64,000 nt of DNA from Chlorokybus atmophyticus (GCA_009103225.1 RHPI01001507.1:551057-615056); one strand, 5' to 3'; numbered from the stretch's first letter, positions 32,752 through 45,663 are shown. Made by a program: numbers and translations. The notes: generated by a model not told the origin, from the sequence alone.

Positions 32752-32830
32752 ACATATACATATATACATACATATACATATATATACATGTATATGTATA
32801 TATATACTTATATTTATATATATGCACATC
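31726..32830. repeat. CA dinucleotide and TATATG/TGTATA microsatellite block
   Basis: A (CA)n run at 31726-31766 passes into about 1.06 kb of interrupted TA/TG/CA-rich repeats. It includes a clean (TGTATA)n hexamer array at about 32692-32750. The long Ile/Tyr/His open frames on both strands are artefacts of the repeat. Confidence 0.95.
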
Positions 32831-33351
32831 TGTTCCAAAAAGACGCCTCAATCACTTACATAAGCCTTTGAGTTTTTGTTGCTGTTATCAACATGCATTG
32901 CGCACCTTCAAGTCATCAAGGTGTTTTCGCAATGCGGCCAGCACTATAATTAGTAGCTATCAGCGGCCAACGTGGCCTTCATTTAAGTTTTCAGCCGTGA
33001 AATGTCGATATAAGACCATGGCAGCCAGAACAAAAAGCCACTTCAACAGCCACTTAACCTATGCGCTAGCCACAGGTTGGCCGGTCATTATTCGAAAAAA
33101 TTCGGCATGAAAGTAGCCACTGCCCTCCCTGTCGCTATTGGATACCCGCGCGGCGGAGCGTCTAGCGGCTTAAACGTGCCACATGTCAGGACTCTGCCTG
33201 CCCAAATACCGGCCAAACAGAACCGGCAGCGGCGCTGCCGGTGAAATTTGGATCGATATCTGGGCCGGCGGCGCGCTGTACGGGGCGGAGGTTGTCATGA
33301 AGCATATATATGTCACACATTCTAGCATGCTGGTGGCTTGCTATAACCCTG

Positions 33352-33600
33352 CTACCCAACACAATTAGCCACTATCTGGCGTGATTGCAATTGCTTCATT
33401 ACAAAGTCACATTGGCTCGTAGCTGAAGTCCGTAGCTGCAGCCCTGAATGCGGCGCTCTCAGCCTACTTATAATCCGGTTTGCATCATTTATCAACGCCT
33501 CCAAGGCTTGCCGATGGGAGTCATAAGCTATTCTCATGCGCCAGCCGCGGCGTGCGTGTCGATGGCGCAACGCATCGGTTATAAAGGCTCTTTGGGTCAT
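33352..33600 (-). pseudogene. Decayed ORF fragment, repeat-related
   Basis: This frame shares a pattern with the fragment at 37498-37692: DSHRQALEALINDANRIISRLRA here and DSRWRALKALLHDANLIV there. The DNA around them is also similar, and a related stretch lies near 32880-32950. It probably derives from an unrecognised dispersed element. Function unknown. Confidence 0.4.
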
Positions 33601-36600
33601 ATTTCATGAGTCGGAGCTTGGTTACGATCAGCACATTGAGGTTAATTCTGAATTACGTTGAGAGGTCTCACATGTGACGAAAAATTGATGGTTGTGACCA
33701 ATATGGGAGTTGCATGGTAGTTATGGCAGCCAAAGCGGTTGAAACGGTTGTAGAGACATGGTAGGGAGGGTTTGTAAGTGTTCTTTACTTGTGTTGAGGC
33801 TATTTAAGCGCAAGTCCCTTCTCTTACAAGTATACAGCTATCAGAAGAAGCTTTAAGACTTGGTTGGTCGTTGCCTTGGCTGTATGCTTGCCGTGAATGC
33901 GCACGTGCTTGAATATGCCTCTGGTTGTTTATGAGCGTGTGCTACACCTTGTGAACGGACTTAGCCTCTCCCCGTGCATCACATGCTAATTGCAAGTGCA
34001 AGTGTAGCAGCCTGTGCTTGAGTTTAGGTTGGCTAAGATGCGCGTTTGTTACTTGCGCTCAACTCATTGGCATAAAGGTGTGCAGTGTTTGTGGTTGTAA
34101 AGGACGTGGAATGCCATGGAAACTCGGAGCTAGTCTATCGGAGCTTAAAGTCCCTATTAAGAGAGAAGAGTTGCCCGAGAAGGAGGTGCCTGCTTCCCTG
34201 AGCGAAGGAGACTTTGAGAACAAGCCAGGCGAAGGCAGGGACGTTGAAGAGGTTGAAGGAGGAGGAGCCAGATCTGATGGACACCTTACCAAAGATGGAG
34301 ATAGAGGGAGCGCGCATCACATGACGCGCACATGTTATAAGTGTCGTAGCATGTGTATAGGTATGTACATTTATGGGGCAGCTTTGGGAGGATCCTAAGC
34401 TAGCATACATCATGTTAATGCATGGAAGAAGCTATAATATGTGAAGGAGGTGCAGCATTGTTAGGCCATGATGAGCTTGTGAACGACATCCTCAAGCAAC
34501 GACAGGGCACGGCACGACATCATCCTTCCACTACTAATTATGTAGTATATAAACTAAATGCTGCAAAATCACGTGCAGGCAGCTCAAAGTCAGCAATTAT
34601 CATGTAACAAACAATGTCTTAAATGTCACCCATAACATCGAAGTTTTGCGATTGACAATCATACTTGGCATTTGCTCATAACAGTCATAAACAGTGTTGA
34701 AAGTCAGGCGTTTGCAACTACTAGTCATGCGCTTGGCTGCCTTGTTGTTTTGGTTGGTATTGCTTAGATTTGATTATTTCGACTTTGTTTTGCATCATGC
34801 ACCACACACAGGCAACAGGGTTGTACTCATACTTGAAGTGCTGGCGACTAAGCTGATTGAATCAACGCTTGTTATGTACATGTGCACGCAATGTGCTTGC
34901 ATTCGTACTCCACGTTTTGTGAATCAGCAGTGCCGATTCAGCACCCAATGTTTTACTTAAAGACCAATGCATCATTTGCTAAACATGAACGCTATGGCTC
35001 AAGGTTACTATCACTTGAACTAAACAACACAACACAAGAATATACAAGAATATATGTAGCCGCTATCAAGCTGCTACACACACTTAACTAGCCAACTTAT
35101 CACATTTAGACATTCATGCGCTGCACCGGCTTACGTGCGCGTGGTCCCGCCTTCTTCATCGCCTTGGCCTTGCTGCAGAATCCCTCTTCGCACTCCGAGC
35201 AACCCTCACCGTCACAAACTTTGTGACGGACGAAGGGCATGTCGACGAGAACTGCAGCGCATGCGCACACAAACCGCTAGTACACATAACCTGGTGCATA
35301 GTCATGCGCATTCGTGTTTAACCTACCAATGTACGTGTCCGGCCATGCAATACCGGATCCCAGTTGGTCTGAAGGTAGCTTGGCGTTGCTCTGCATCGTT
35401 TGGTCAAACCACATCGCAACAATACATGTGCCTAGATGCACAACTCATCAATATGTATCAATCTTGAGAGCCACAACAATCCCGTCATATTATTCATAAA
35501 GCCAACAGAACACCATGCCGGTAGGTTACCTGCTTCATGCACAGAATTATAAACTTTATCATTCCCTTTCAACAGATTTGTAGCATGGCCGCGCTATAGC
35601 CATTAGCTTTGCGCCACGGCTTAAGCACTTGATCACAGGTTCATCTGTGTGTTAAGAGAATGGTCGGCGTCCTTATTGAAAATCCGATGAGCCTGCTAGG
35701 CAAGCGGCTTAAGCTGCAACAATTGACAGTGTGTGCGCGCATGCGCGTGCCCACAATGCGTGTGTGCGTGCTTGTGTCACAGGTTGTGTGCTTATGTATG
35801 CGCCTATGTGCGACATGGCATGCGTACATGCGCGTGCGTGTAAGTGTGCACGTGCGCATGCGCTTATGAGTGCGTGTGCATAGGCGTATGGGAGTGCATG
35901 CATGGGTAAGGCAGTCAATTCTAGGCGGTGGCGGTACCAAACAATCTGTAACCTACATTGAGAAGGGATTCATCATTAAAGCTGCTCGTTTCTTGGCTGC
36001 TTGCATTGGGTTGACGCTTTTATGCGCTTGCCGCGGCACCGTTTTTTTGTAGTGGAAACCTGCTTGAAGACACCAAACAGCATCCATATAACAAGATGTG
36101 ATGGCAAATACCATACAACCTCTGCATGACAACTGCATGTGCAGACATGTGCAGGACACGTGCAACTACACGCGCATGCTTGCATATTACCTCTGCAGTG
36201 CTGGTCTTGGCAACTGCACCACGCTTGTCATGCTTGTGTGGACGCTCAAGCTGCTGAATAGGCGCTTGTTGCGAGACGGCCGTTTGTGGAGCTGAGATCA
36301 TAACTGTCTCGGGTGCACCCTCAACATCGGTTTCTTTGCTTGGCTATTGACTTTCCCCTGAGCATACACACATTGAACAAGTAACTATGCAACAAGGATT
36401 GCAATTGTATTGAACTTGCGCTTGGTGTGCGAATTCCCGTTAAACATTAAGCGTTGCAGAGGTTAAACTCTTCCTCCTCACATTCCAGCAACTCAATACG
36501 CAAAGTTTCCGCACACAGTCACATGCACATTGTAAATAGCTTTAAACTTGCTATTCAAGCTCATATGCATACTGCAGCTGTCTACCACCTCATAATTGCC

Positions 36601-37497
36601 GCCACAACAACTTGCTTGTGGTGGAGAAGGCGTAGGCTTTCATCTAAGATTTTATTGAGCATGCTTGTAAAGCTTTAATACGTGCCTGCAATAGCAGAGA
36701 TTTCAGATATTATGTAAGTCTCAAAGTAATATGCAAGTTGCATACTACTGCAGCACAATTACTACACGCTTATCTATCTGACTTAGCCGCTTGCTTATAA
36801 GCGTGCTTGCCGCACGTATGGCTTGCGTCGCGTGCTTGCAAGAGAGCCATGAGAGCCCCTACAAGCTCACGCTTCCGCAATACACACACGGTTAGAACAG
36901 CATTTTGCACGCATCATACACTCGCACTCACCATCTCTCTGCAGCTCTCAAAGTGTCTTCATTGTGCTCAGCATTTATTGCCGATAGTGCCGCTGAAAAC
37001 AAGCATTAATGAGAAAGAGCATGTTGCGAGTAAGTATTAGCAAGCAACACCACAATATACAATGAATATTGTCCTTGACGTGAACATCAACATTGCAGGG
37101 ATTGGAGTCGTCGACATTATCATCATTTATGAAGCTTAGCGGCGAGCGACTTGGAGCAAGAAGCCTTCATATAACTGTATTAATGTACTAAGCTAGCAAG
37201 CACTCTTTTACAAAATTCACCACGACAGGCAGCTGAGCAAGCAACTTGGAGCAAGAAGCTATGAAACGAAGCTAGCAAGCAAGCAATCCTTCACAACTCC
37301 GTCAGCTATTACAGCTGGCGGAGCAGCAAGCAACTTGGAGCAGGGAGCATACAGTCACCGAGATAGCAAGACCTACGTGCTACATCTATAGCTAGCTCAA
37401 CAAAAGTGTTCAATACGTTGTATGTCAATATTAGGAGTGTGGAGCAATGATTGTGCTCAGCTATTGCAGGCATGAGTGGAGCAGGCACTTCAATCCT
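33601..37497. other. Gene-free stretch
   Basis: No convincing gene. An open frame at 34018-34398 has a charged Glu/Lys-rich middle but no motif. A motif near AGCAAGCAACTTGGAGCA recurs at about 37143, 37235 and 37325. Confidence 0.5.
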
Positions 37498-37692
37498 TTA
37501 CATGAGCGTTGGGAATATCCAATTTTCTAGCAGGGCACATTGATAATAGCAATCATTGCTGTTGTCAATGTGCATTGCGCACATTGAAGTCATAAAGGTG
37601 TTTGCGTAGCACGACGCTCTCAACCAACACACGATCAGATTTGCATCATGTAACAATGCCTTCAAGGCTCGCCAACGGGAGTCACAAGTCAT
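37498..37692 (-). pseudogene. Decayed ORF fragment, repeat-related
   Basis: Related to the fragment at 33352-33600 in both protein pattern and surrounding DNA. No known family. Confidence 0.35.
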
Positions 37693-38827
37693 CCTTTACA
37701 TAAAGCACCTTTGTTGCACTGTGAGCATTTGCACCTCAACTCATAATTTTGATTTTGCTTTTTTAGCTAATAACAAACTAGACCGAGAGTTTAATGGTAC
37801 AGCTAACCAAACAAGGCATTGGTAACATGAAAATTACAAAACAGAAGGGTAAGGCATGCGAGTTCAACTCGCATTTGATAATCTATTGAAGTACAAGGTA
37901 CAGGATGCAGGCCTTACTTGGGTCTGAAAGACTTGGATCGCGCCTGTCGTCTTTCAGGGGTGAGGCGCCCACTTGTAGCCACTCCTCTGCAGCCCGCACC
38001 ATGACGGCTTGCAAGAACTGAGTTCTTCCGCAACACTTAAGGGTAGCAAGGGAGGGAGCACATCGGAGAGATAACACAAAAAACACCACAAAGCAATGGG
38101 ACGTAATGCATGCCAGATAACAGTGAGAGTTGGATGAAAGGATCCCCATCCTGCCCCGAATCAGATCATGTTATTTACTCTTTCCCTAGTCCAATATGGG
38201 ATTAAAGCTCTCGTTCTAACATGCCTGAAAAAAAATCGACCAAGAACTAGAGGGAGTTTGAATATGGCCATTGAAGAAAGGTGTAGAGTGTAGTCACCAC
38301 CTCCTTGCTGCGACAATTTGAAAAACGCTCTCCGGTCGAGAGGGCGCTGTGCCACATTAATGGCGGTCGTCGAACTTCATAATGGCATTGAATGTAAAAT
38401 AACACAATGTATACGCACGGCCTGTCAAGGCCCTTGACGGCGTGGATGCCTCGTAAAGATCGTCTATGTCACAGTCCATAACAGGAGGCCATTGTCCGGC
38501 CACAATCTACCATGGTCACAAGGTACACATCTTTTGATGAAATCAATCATGCAGTCTATGTGCAATATGGTGTGAAATATGGTGGGGGGCGAGCTGTGCA
38601 GTCACCCATCCTGAGTTGGGATTTTCAACACTGTTATAAACGAACGGCGCTTGACTGCGTGGCGCTGCGGCACAATGCTATCATGCACAACGAACTTTTC
38701 ATATGGGCCATTGCACAGAGTGTTTTGCAACCAAGTCCCTATATAACGTTATACACGTTAAAACAGGCTGCTAATCATTGCCAGTGGCCAAAAGAGGCGA
38801 CGGTGACGGCGGTGGCGGTGGTAGGGA
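37693..38827. other. No feature seen
   Basis: Intergenic sequence up to the gap at 38828. No recognisable gene, RNA or repeat. Confidence 0.5.
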
Positions 38828-39022
38828 NNNNNNNNNNNNNNNNNNNNNNNNNNNNNNNNNNNNNNNNNNNNNNNNNNNNNNNNNNNNNNNNNNNNNNNNN
38901 NNNNNNNNNNNNNNNNNNNNNNNNNNNNNNNNNNNNNNNNNNNNNNNNNNNNNNNNNNNNNNNNNNNNNNNNNNNNNNNNNNNNNNNNNNNNNNNNNNNN
39001 NNNNNNNNNNNNNNNNNNNNNN
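38828..39022. other. Assembly gap (195 N)
   Basis: Run of N followed by eight G. Confidence 0.99.
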
Positions 39023-39030
39023 GGGGGGGG

Positions 39031-40640
39031 AGGCACTCGCCGAGTGTGCGCGGGGCAAGTTCGGCAGAGAGAGGATAAATACATGCGAGAAGTAAAGGCG
39101 AGAGATCCGGGAGTCCTCACGCGTCCGTAGGGTTGGATTCTGTGCTCTGCCCATTGCAAAGAGTGGCACCTTACATCTTGAGAGCACTGTATCCGGTGCT
39201 GCATTAACCTATCCTCCACGAAAGACGCAAGTGTTGTAATAGAGTAATTAATGCAACGCAACTCGCCCCGCGCGTTTGAAAGGAAGTTTACGAGTTGCCT
39301 TTGTAATCACATTTGACCGAGTTGACGAAATGTTAACATGTTTTACTACAGCAAGAGCCCACCTTGTAAGACTTTCCAAATTTGCACCTTGTGCTTTAAG
39401 GTTTGTTCAATGTACGTATATTCATAAAAGCGCATATGGTATCAATAACATGTATGCAAGCAAATATGTTACATTCAAACTATGACGGTGCTCGTGCCTT
39501 GTCACCTGTGAGTTGGTCCAATCCACAACCCTCTCACCAAGACACGGTATTCACACCGGAACCTTGCCCCCTCTGCCAAGCACACACGCGCGCCCCGCCA
39601 CTCGCGTACGCACGCGCTTGCGCTCGAAGCTACACACCGACTTGTGTAGCGCCTTGGATCGTCACACAAGCAAGCACACACCAGTGGACACACGCTAGCA
39701 ACCCCTTCTAGCCACCACCAAGCTTGCACACAAGAAACTAGGGAGCTAAAGGTTGTATTGCAAATTGTAAAATGTCACTTTTATACCTACCAGTCTGCTC
39801 ATGCTACTGTCTAGACGATTCTAGCGCTGGGGGGGAGGCACTCGCCGAGTGTGCGCGGGGCAAGTTCGGCAGAGAGAGGATAAATACATGCGAGAAGTAA
39901 AGGCGAGAGATCCGGGAGTCCTCACGCGTCCGTAGGGTTGGATTCTGTGCTCTGCCCATTGCAAAGAGTGGCACCTTACATCTTGAGAGCACTGTATCCG
40001 GTGCTGCATTAACCTATCCTCCACGAAAGACGCAAGTGTTGTAATAGAGTAATTAATGCAACGCAACTCGCCCCGCGCGTTTGAAAGGAAGTTTACGAGT
40101 TGCCTTTGTAATCACATTTGACCGAGTTGACGAAATGTTAACATGTTTTACTACAGCAAGAGCCCACCTTGTAAGACTTTCCAAATTTGCACCTTGTGCT
40201 TTAAGGTTTGTTCAATGTACGTATATTCATAAAAGCGCATATGGTATCAATAACATGTATGCAAGCAAATATGTTACATTCAAACTATGACGGTGCTCGT
40301 GCCTTGTCACCTGTGAGTTGGTCCAATCCACAACCCTCTCACCAAGACACGGTATTCACACCGGAACCTTGCCCCCTCTGCCAAGCACACACGCGCGCCC
40401 CGCCACTCGCGTACGCACGCGCTTGCGCTCGAAGCTACACACCGACTTGTGTAGCGCCTTGGATCGTCACACAAGCAAGCACACACCAGTGGACACACGC
40501 TAGCAACCCCTTCTAGCCACCACCAAGCTTGCACACAAGAAACTAGGGAGCTAAAGGTTGTATTGCAAATTGTAAAATGTCACTTTTATACCTACCAGTC
40601 TGCTCATGCTACTGTCTAGACGATTCTAGCGCTAGACGGA
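39031..40640. repeat. 805-bp tandem direct duplication
   Basis: 39031-39835 appears identical to 39836-40640. Each unit holds about 450 bp of non-element flank, the CAAAC target site and the first 350 bp of the gypsy B LTR. The first copy jumps from mid-LTR straight back to the flank at a G-run, next to a gap. An assembly artefact is more likely than a biological duplication. Confidence 0.9.
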
Positions 40641-40957
40641 ACTAGAAGCTAAGATATAATTGGAGAATCTTGTAGTACACTTCTAGACCTTTCCAACGCA
40701 CCAAAGATCTCCTAATTTGCTGCTCATATGGTCAAGTTATACTACTTGGCGCTAGGCCCTTTCAGAAATCTGGTCGAGCCCTTCTCGACTGGCCCTCCGT
40801 TTTCTGGCACCTTCCGGACTGGTCTTGGGGCCCCGGTCGATATCCGCGGCAGACTCATAACTCGCCGATATCCGCCACAAGTCATACAAAACATGTACCT
40901 TACAAATAAGGCCTAAAACGGCCATGAAAATCACAAAATTTGGCCTTGACTGTTATA
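40286..40957 (-). repeat. 3' LTR of gypsy element B
   Basis: Direct copy of 45664-46335 with few differences. The terminal dinucleotides are mutated on the plus strand (TATGACGG ... TGTTATA instead of TGTGACGG ... TGTTACA). Confidence 0.94.
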
Positions 40958-40970
40958 TTCCTCCCGCCCC
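40958..40970 (-). promoter_or_regulatory. Polypurine tract of gypsy element B
   Basis: GGGGCGGGAGGAA on the minus strand directly precedes the 3' LTR. Confidence 0.8.
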
Positions 40971-41063
40971 ATGTGAGCTTCGTCCTCGAAGCTCGCGAGG
41001 TTGTCGTCGAGCAAGATAGGCATGCACAACGTCTTGAGCATTAGTCAAGTGTGCCTCTGGCTC

Positions 41064-44000
41064 CTAGGATGCTTCATGCAGCGGATAGCCTTTCCATTTC
41101 ACTAAGAACTTGCGTACGCCATGCACAAACTTCTCACCAAGGATGTCTTCTACCTCCCACTCTGGTTCACCGTCCGTGCCAACCTCGGGGGGCGGCCTTT
41201 CTGGCGGTTGTCCTCGATATGCTTTCAGAAGGGAGACGTGAAAAACGGGGTGCACACGCATGGTGTCGGGTAGCTCCAGCTTGTACGCCACGTCCGAGAC
41301 AACTTTGCTGATCTTAAATGGTCCCAACCAGCGTTCATTCAACTTGCAAACTCCCGTACGCACCTGTACGTGCTTCGCGGAGAGTAACACAATGTCGCCT
41401 TCCTTAAATGTGAGGTGTCGGCGATGCGCGTCCGCGTACTGCTTCTGCCGATTTTGTGCCACCAATAGCGCCTCCCTAGCTGCCTTATTAATGTCCGCGC
41501 ACTTTGTAAGGAAGTTATTGGTTGCCTCCACACGCACGTCATGTCGTCGCGGTGTCCATGCCGTCAACGGTGTCAATGGATGTTGCCCGTAGTTCATAAG
41601 GAAGGGAGTGACACCTGTGCTTGCATTGTGGTGGTTGTTGATCGCAAACTCCACCAACTCAAGCAGCTCCGCCCAATTGTCTTGTCGCGCGTTAATGTAG
41701 CAACGCAGAATGTCCTCAATCACACGATTGGCCCGCTCCGTTTGCCCATCAGTTTGCGGGTGGAATGCCGTGCTAAACTTCAGTGTGGTACTAAGTGCAC
41801 TATGCAGCGCCTCCCAAAACTTACTTGTAAAGCGCGGGTCGCGATCACTCACAATACTTCGTGGTAATCCATGAGAACGAAACACATGCTTCACGAACAA
41901 GCGTGCTGCCTCCGGTGCCGTGCAAGACTCACTACACGGTGCCAAGCGTACCATTTTGCTGGTTTTATCGACGAACACAAGTATAGCGTCGTACCCTTCT
42001 TTTGTCTTTGGTAGCCCCGTGATAAAGTCCATGGTATTTTGCTCCCACTTGGATAATGGCACAGGGAGAGGTTGCAGCAACCCACCTGGCTTTTGGTTGC
42101 TTGCCTTCACCCTTTGGCATGCGTCGCACAACGCCACGTAGTCGCGCACATCGCGATGCATCTCTCGTCAGTAAAAACGCTGCTTCAAGCTTGCCAAAGT
42201 CCTCTCCAACCCTTGGTGACCAACAATGGGCACGTCATGAGCTTCCTTCAACAACTTCACACGGATATGCGCGACGTTGGGGATGTACAAGCGCCCGTGG
42301 TGCCAAAGCAGCCCGTCGCGCATTGACCAATGCCCACTTGTGTCCGTAGCTGCATTTTCCAGCTCTTGTAACACTTTCATACCCTCCGTGTCTTCACGAA
42401 GCACTTGCCGAATCTGGTCGGTCCACTCGGGCTGCACTTGAGCCAGGGCCTCAATTGCATTAAGCCGGCTCAGCGCGTCAGCAGCACCATTTGACGTACC
42501 GGGCTTGTACTTGATATCGAAATCAAAAAGTTGAAAGAACTCAAGCCATCGAGCTTGTCTGCGACTTAGATGAGGTTGTGTTTGTAAGTATCTCAGTGGA
42601 GAGTGATCCGTCTCAAGCACGAACTTTTTGCCTTCCAAAAAACAACGCCATTGTCGTAGCGCCATGACTTGCGCTAAAAGTTCCTTCTCGTGCACGGGGT
42701 AATTCAGCTTCGCACCACTCATCTTCTTGCTGAAGAATGCTACTGGTTGAAGGCCGTTGCCATGGTCTTGCTGCAAAACAGCTCCTACGGCTGTGTCGGA
42801 CGCGTCGCAAGCCAAAATAAATGTCTTTTCCATGTTGGGGTGAGCCAGGACTGGTGCCTCCGTCAGCGCCTTCTTCAACGCAGCAAATGCATGTTCCTCT
42901 GTTGCTGACCAGCTCCAAGGCTTTCCCTTCTTGAGTAGGGCAGTTAAGGGAGCAGCTATGCGCGAAACCCCATGATAAACTTGCGATAGTACCCCGCAAG
43001 GCCTAAAAAGGACAACACCTCCTTTACGTTCGTTGGGGAAGCCCACTCGCGCACCACCTGCACTTTGTTGGGGTCCGGCTTGATGCCTTCATGCGACACG
43101 ATGTGGCCTAGGTACTCCACCTCTCGAAACAAGAATTTGCACTTTTGTAGCCGGGCGTACAGCTTGTGTTCGCGCAAACGCTGCAACACGCGCCGTAGAA
43201 GTGCCACGTGCTCCTCCTTGGTTTTTGCGTAAACCAAAATGTCGTCGAGGTACACGAGGATTCCCTTACCAATCAAGTCAGCAAAAACGCTGTTCATAAG
43301 TGTTTGAGATGTTGCCGGTGCGTTCGTAAGTCCGAAGGACATGACCAACCACTCGTAGTGCCCATAACGTGTGTTAAACGCTGTGTTTTCTCCACATCCT
43401 CGGGCGCGATGCGGATTTGGTGATAACCTCCAGCAAGATCAAGTGTTGTGAAGTACTGCGCACCTTGCAATTGCTCTAGCAACTCGTCGATACGTGGGAG
43501 TGGAAAGCAATTCCTCTTCGTGATGTTGTTGAGAGCTCGGTAGTCGACGCACATGCGCAAGCTCCCGTTCTTCTTTCGTACAAACAAAATAGGTGCACCA
43601 TAGGGGGACTTACTAGGCCTAATGTAGCCTCTTTTCAGCAAGTCTGCCACCTGCCTCTCGGCCTCTTCCAGCTCCAAAGGTGACAACTTGTATACGGGTC
43701 GATACGGTGGCTTGTGCACGCCCTCAATCAGCTCCACACGGTGGTCTACGCTCCGTGGAGGTGGTAGACCAGATGGAAGTCCGTCCACCATGATATCTTG
43801 GTATTCTTTAACAAGTTTACACACCGCGGGGTCCATCGTAGCCGTCTTAACATCGTTACTCAGCTCGAGTGCTGATTTTGCAATGTTTTCGCGCACCACG
43901 CACAACCATGCAGCCTTTGCCTTCCGTGGAGACAATAACTTCCTCAATTGCACATAACAGATGTGGGCAATTGTCGTGCCACCAGATTGTGCGTGCCGCG

Positions 44001-44487
44001 CCTCGATAACGTCCGACGCAGCTTGAATGGATTTTCCACCATTTCGTTCGATGGTGAGCGCGCGCTTCCTCCAATTGATGGATGGATTATGTTGCCATAG
44101 CCACGGTAGTCCCAATATCCCGTCAAACCCGTTCCGTAGGGTGATGCAGCAAAATCGCATGTTCTCCTTCATCTTCCCAATGCGAACGCACAACTCTTTG
44201 GTCATAAATGTAGCGCCATCACCTCCAGAGGGTGGCTCTCCATCAGCGAGCTTCACTTTACCTCCTCGTAATGACGAAAGCCAACCGTAACGCCGCGCGA
44301 TATTAATACTCATAAAGTTTCTGGTGGCACCGATATCAATCATGAGCTTACACTCTCTCCATCGTCCTTGGTCATCGCAAATGTGTGCTCGAAGCCCAAA
44401 GTACTTTGTTGTCTCCTCGTTTGCATAACTCACCACCATTGGCACGTTCAAAGCCATCTCCTCTTGCTTCTTTAATGGAAATGTCAC
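41064..44487 (-). pseudogene. pol: pol of gypsy element B
   Basis: The protease motif reads LMIDIGATRNFM near 44340, so the usual Ser/Thr of D-S/T-G is Ile. RT follows (FTTLDLAGGYHQIRIAPED near 43440, YLDDILVYAK near 43245), then RNase H (ILACDASDTAVGAVL near 42810), the integrase zinc region (CDACQRVKAS near 42110), the core (SDRDPRF near 41855, HPQTDGQTERAN near 41740) and a chromodomain (EWEVEDILGEK, FLVKWKGYP). Frameshifts lie near 43383 and 42975. A TGA at 42165-42167 replaces the Trp expected after RFY, and a TAG at 41064-41066 replaces the Trp of the chromodomain WEPE motif; readable chromodomain continues beyond it. The integrase-chromodomain frame is otherwise open for 365 codons. 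Confidence 0.92.
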
Positions 44488-44540
44488 AGCATCCGTCCGT
44501 GCATGAGGCTCCTTCCTATCCCCAACAGTAGCCTCCTCAC

Positions 44541-45620
44541 CTACTGGGGGAAGTCGTTTTCCTGCTCCACGCCATTTTGCTCCATGGTGTTAACGCGACG
44601 ATCACGGCGAGGGTTGCCATCCGGTGTTGGCCTTTGCGTGCTTCGTTTGGGGCATCCGTACGCCAAATGCTCCGTCGACCCACACGCATAACACTTGCGC
44701 ACACCTTTACCTCTTTCACCACGTCCGCCGTGCTTCGCCTCACTTCCATGCGTGTGTATGGCACCCACCTCCATTGGTGCAGGCCCAGAGTCAGCTCCAC
44801 CTCCATTGGCAAGTGCTGAACTTGGTTCTCCTCGTCTCCATGCATGTTGAAAGCCTCCCCGGGGCTGATCACCATGCCTTTGCCTCCAGTCAGTGTTTCT
44901 TGTGGTGGACTTGAAGTACAACGCGTCGAGACGCTCCGCGATGCGTATAGCCTCCGCAAGTGTCTTCGGGTCCCGTAGCTCCACTTCTTTACGCCCCAAA
45001 GGTTTTAACCCACATGTATACCTGTCCAGCTGCTCCTCCTCGGTCATATTGGGTATGGACATCACCAATCGCTGAAACGCGGCCTTGTACGCCATTACCG
45101 ACCCCATTTGCACAAGGGCTGCAAGTTTGTCGCGTGCGGCCTTCACGCTCTCAACGGGAACAAATTGATGCCTGACCTTCAATGCCAACTCTTCCATGGT
45201 GGTCAATGGTAGCGCCAACCCGTTTGCAACACGCGTACATCCATGCCTCCACCACACAAGTGTTGCACCTTCAAGCAATGTCGCTGCAACCTTCACGTGC
45301 AGATGCGTGGGCACCTCCGTGAGCTTCAACCAAGACGATACTTGAAAAATCCATTCATCCACTGCATCTCCATCACGTTGACCCCTGAATGGCTTGGGCT
45401 TTGGCACCTTCACATGCACGCGCGAGCTTGATGCCATGGGAATTTGTACACGCGCCATCGCATGCTCATACGCCTCGCGTTGTGCTTGTGCCGCCGCTTG
45501 AGTGTGATGAAGCTCTTCCCTCAGTGCCAAGATGGCAGCTTGAAGCTCTTCCATGCGAGCATCCTCCATCTCCACTAACACACTACACTCCGCTTCCGAA
45601 TGAAAAGTGTAAACGCCCAC
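44541..45620 (-). CDS. gag: gag of gypsy element B, open frame
   Basis: This is a 359-codon open frame; the true start is probably the Met of MEDARMEELQ near 45570, matching element A. It has an N-terminal helical region, the conserved PKPFRGQRDGD, a capsid-like middle and a CCHC knuckle CYACGSTEHLAYGC near 44660-44710. It ends about 50 bp before the pol frame opens. Gag packages element RNA in the cytoplasm. No internal stop is present, so it could still be translated. Confidence 0.9.
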   Translation of the reverse strand: MGVYTFHSEAECSVLVEMEDARMEELQAAILALREELHHTQAAAQAQREAYEHAMARVQIPMASSSRVHVKVPKPKPFRGQRDGDAVDEWIFQVSSWLKLTEVPTHLHVKVAATLLEGATLVWWRHGCTRVANGLALPLTTMEELALKVRHQFVPVESVKAARDKLAALVQMGSVMAYKAAFQRLVMSIPNMTEEEQLDRYTCGLKPLGRKEVELRDPKTLAEAIRIAERLDALYFKSTTRNTDWRQRHGDQPRGGFQHAWRRGEPSSALANGGGADSGPAPMEVGAIHTHGSEAKHGGRGERGKGVRKCYACGSTEHLAYGCPKRSTQRPTPDGNPRRDRRVNTMEQNGVEQENDFPQ

Positions 45621-45649
45621 ACACTTCCTCTCTCACCTTCGTAAACCGT

Positions 45650-45661
45650 GCTCCGATACCA
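45650..45661 (-). promoter_or_regulatory. Primer-binding site of gypsy element B
   Basis: TGGTATCGGAGC on the minus strand lies two bases inside the 5' LTR and is identical to the PBS of element A (initiator Met tRNA type). Confidence 0.88.
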
Positions 45662-45663
45662 GT

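Noticed and set aside
31544-32871. Many open frames of 60-200 residues rich in Ile, Tyr, His and Met on both strands
   Set aside because: They are translations of the CA/TATATG microsatellite and change with every frame of the repeat.
34018-34398. Open frame with a charged Glu/Lys-rich middle
   Set aside because: No motif, no splice context and an unclear start; kept only as a note on the intergenic stretch.
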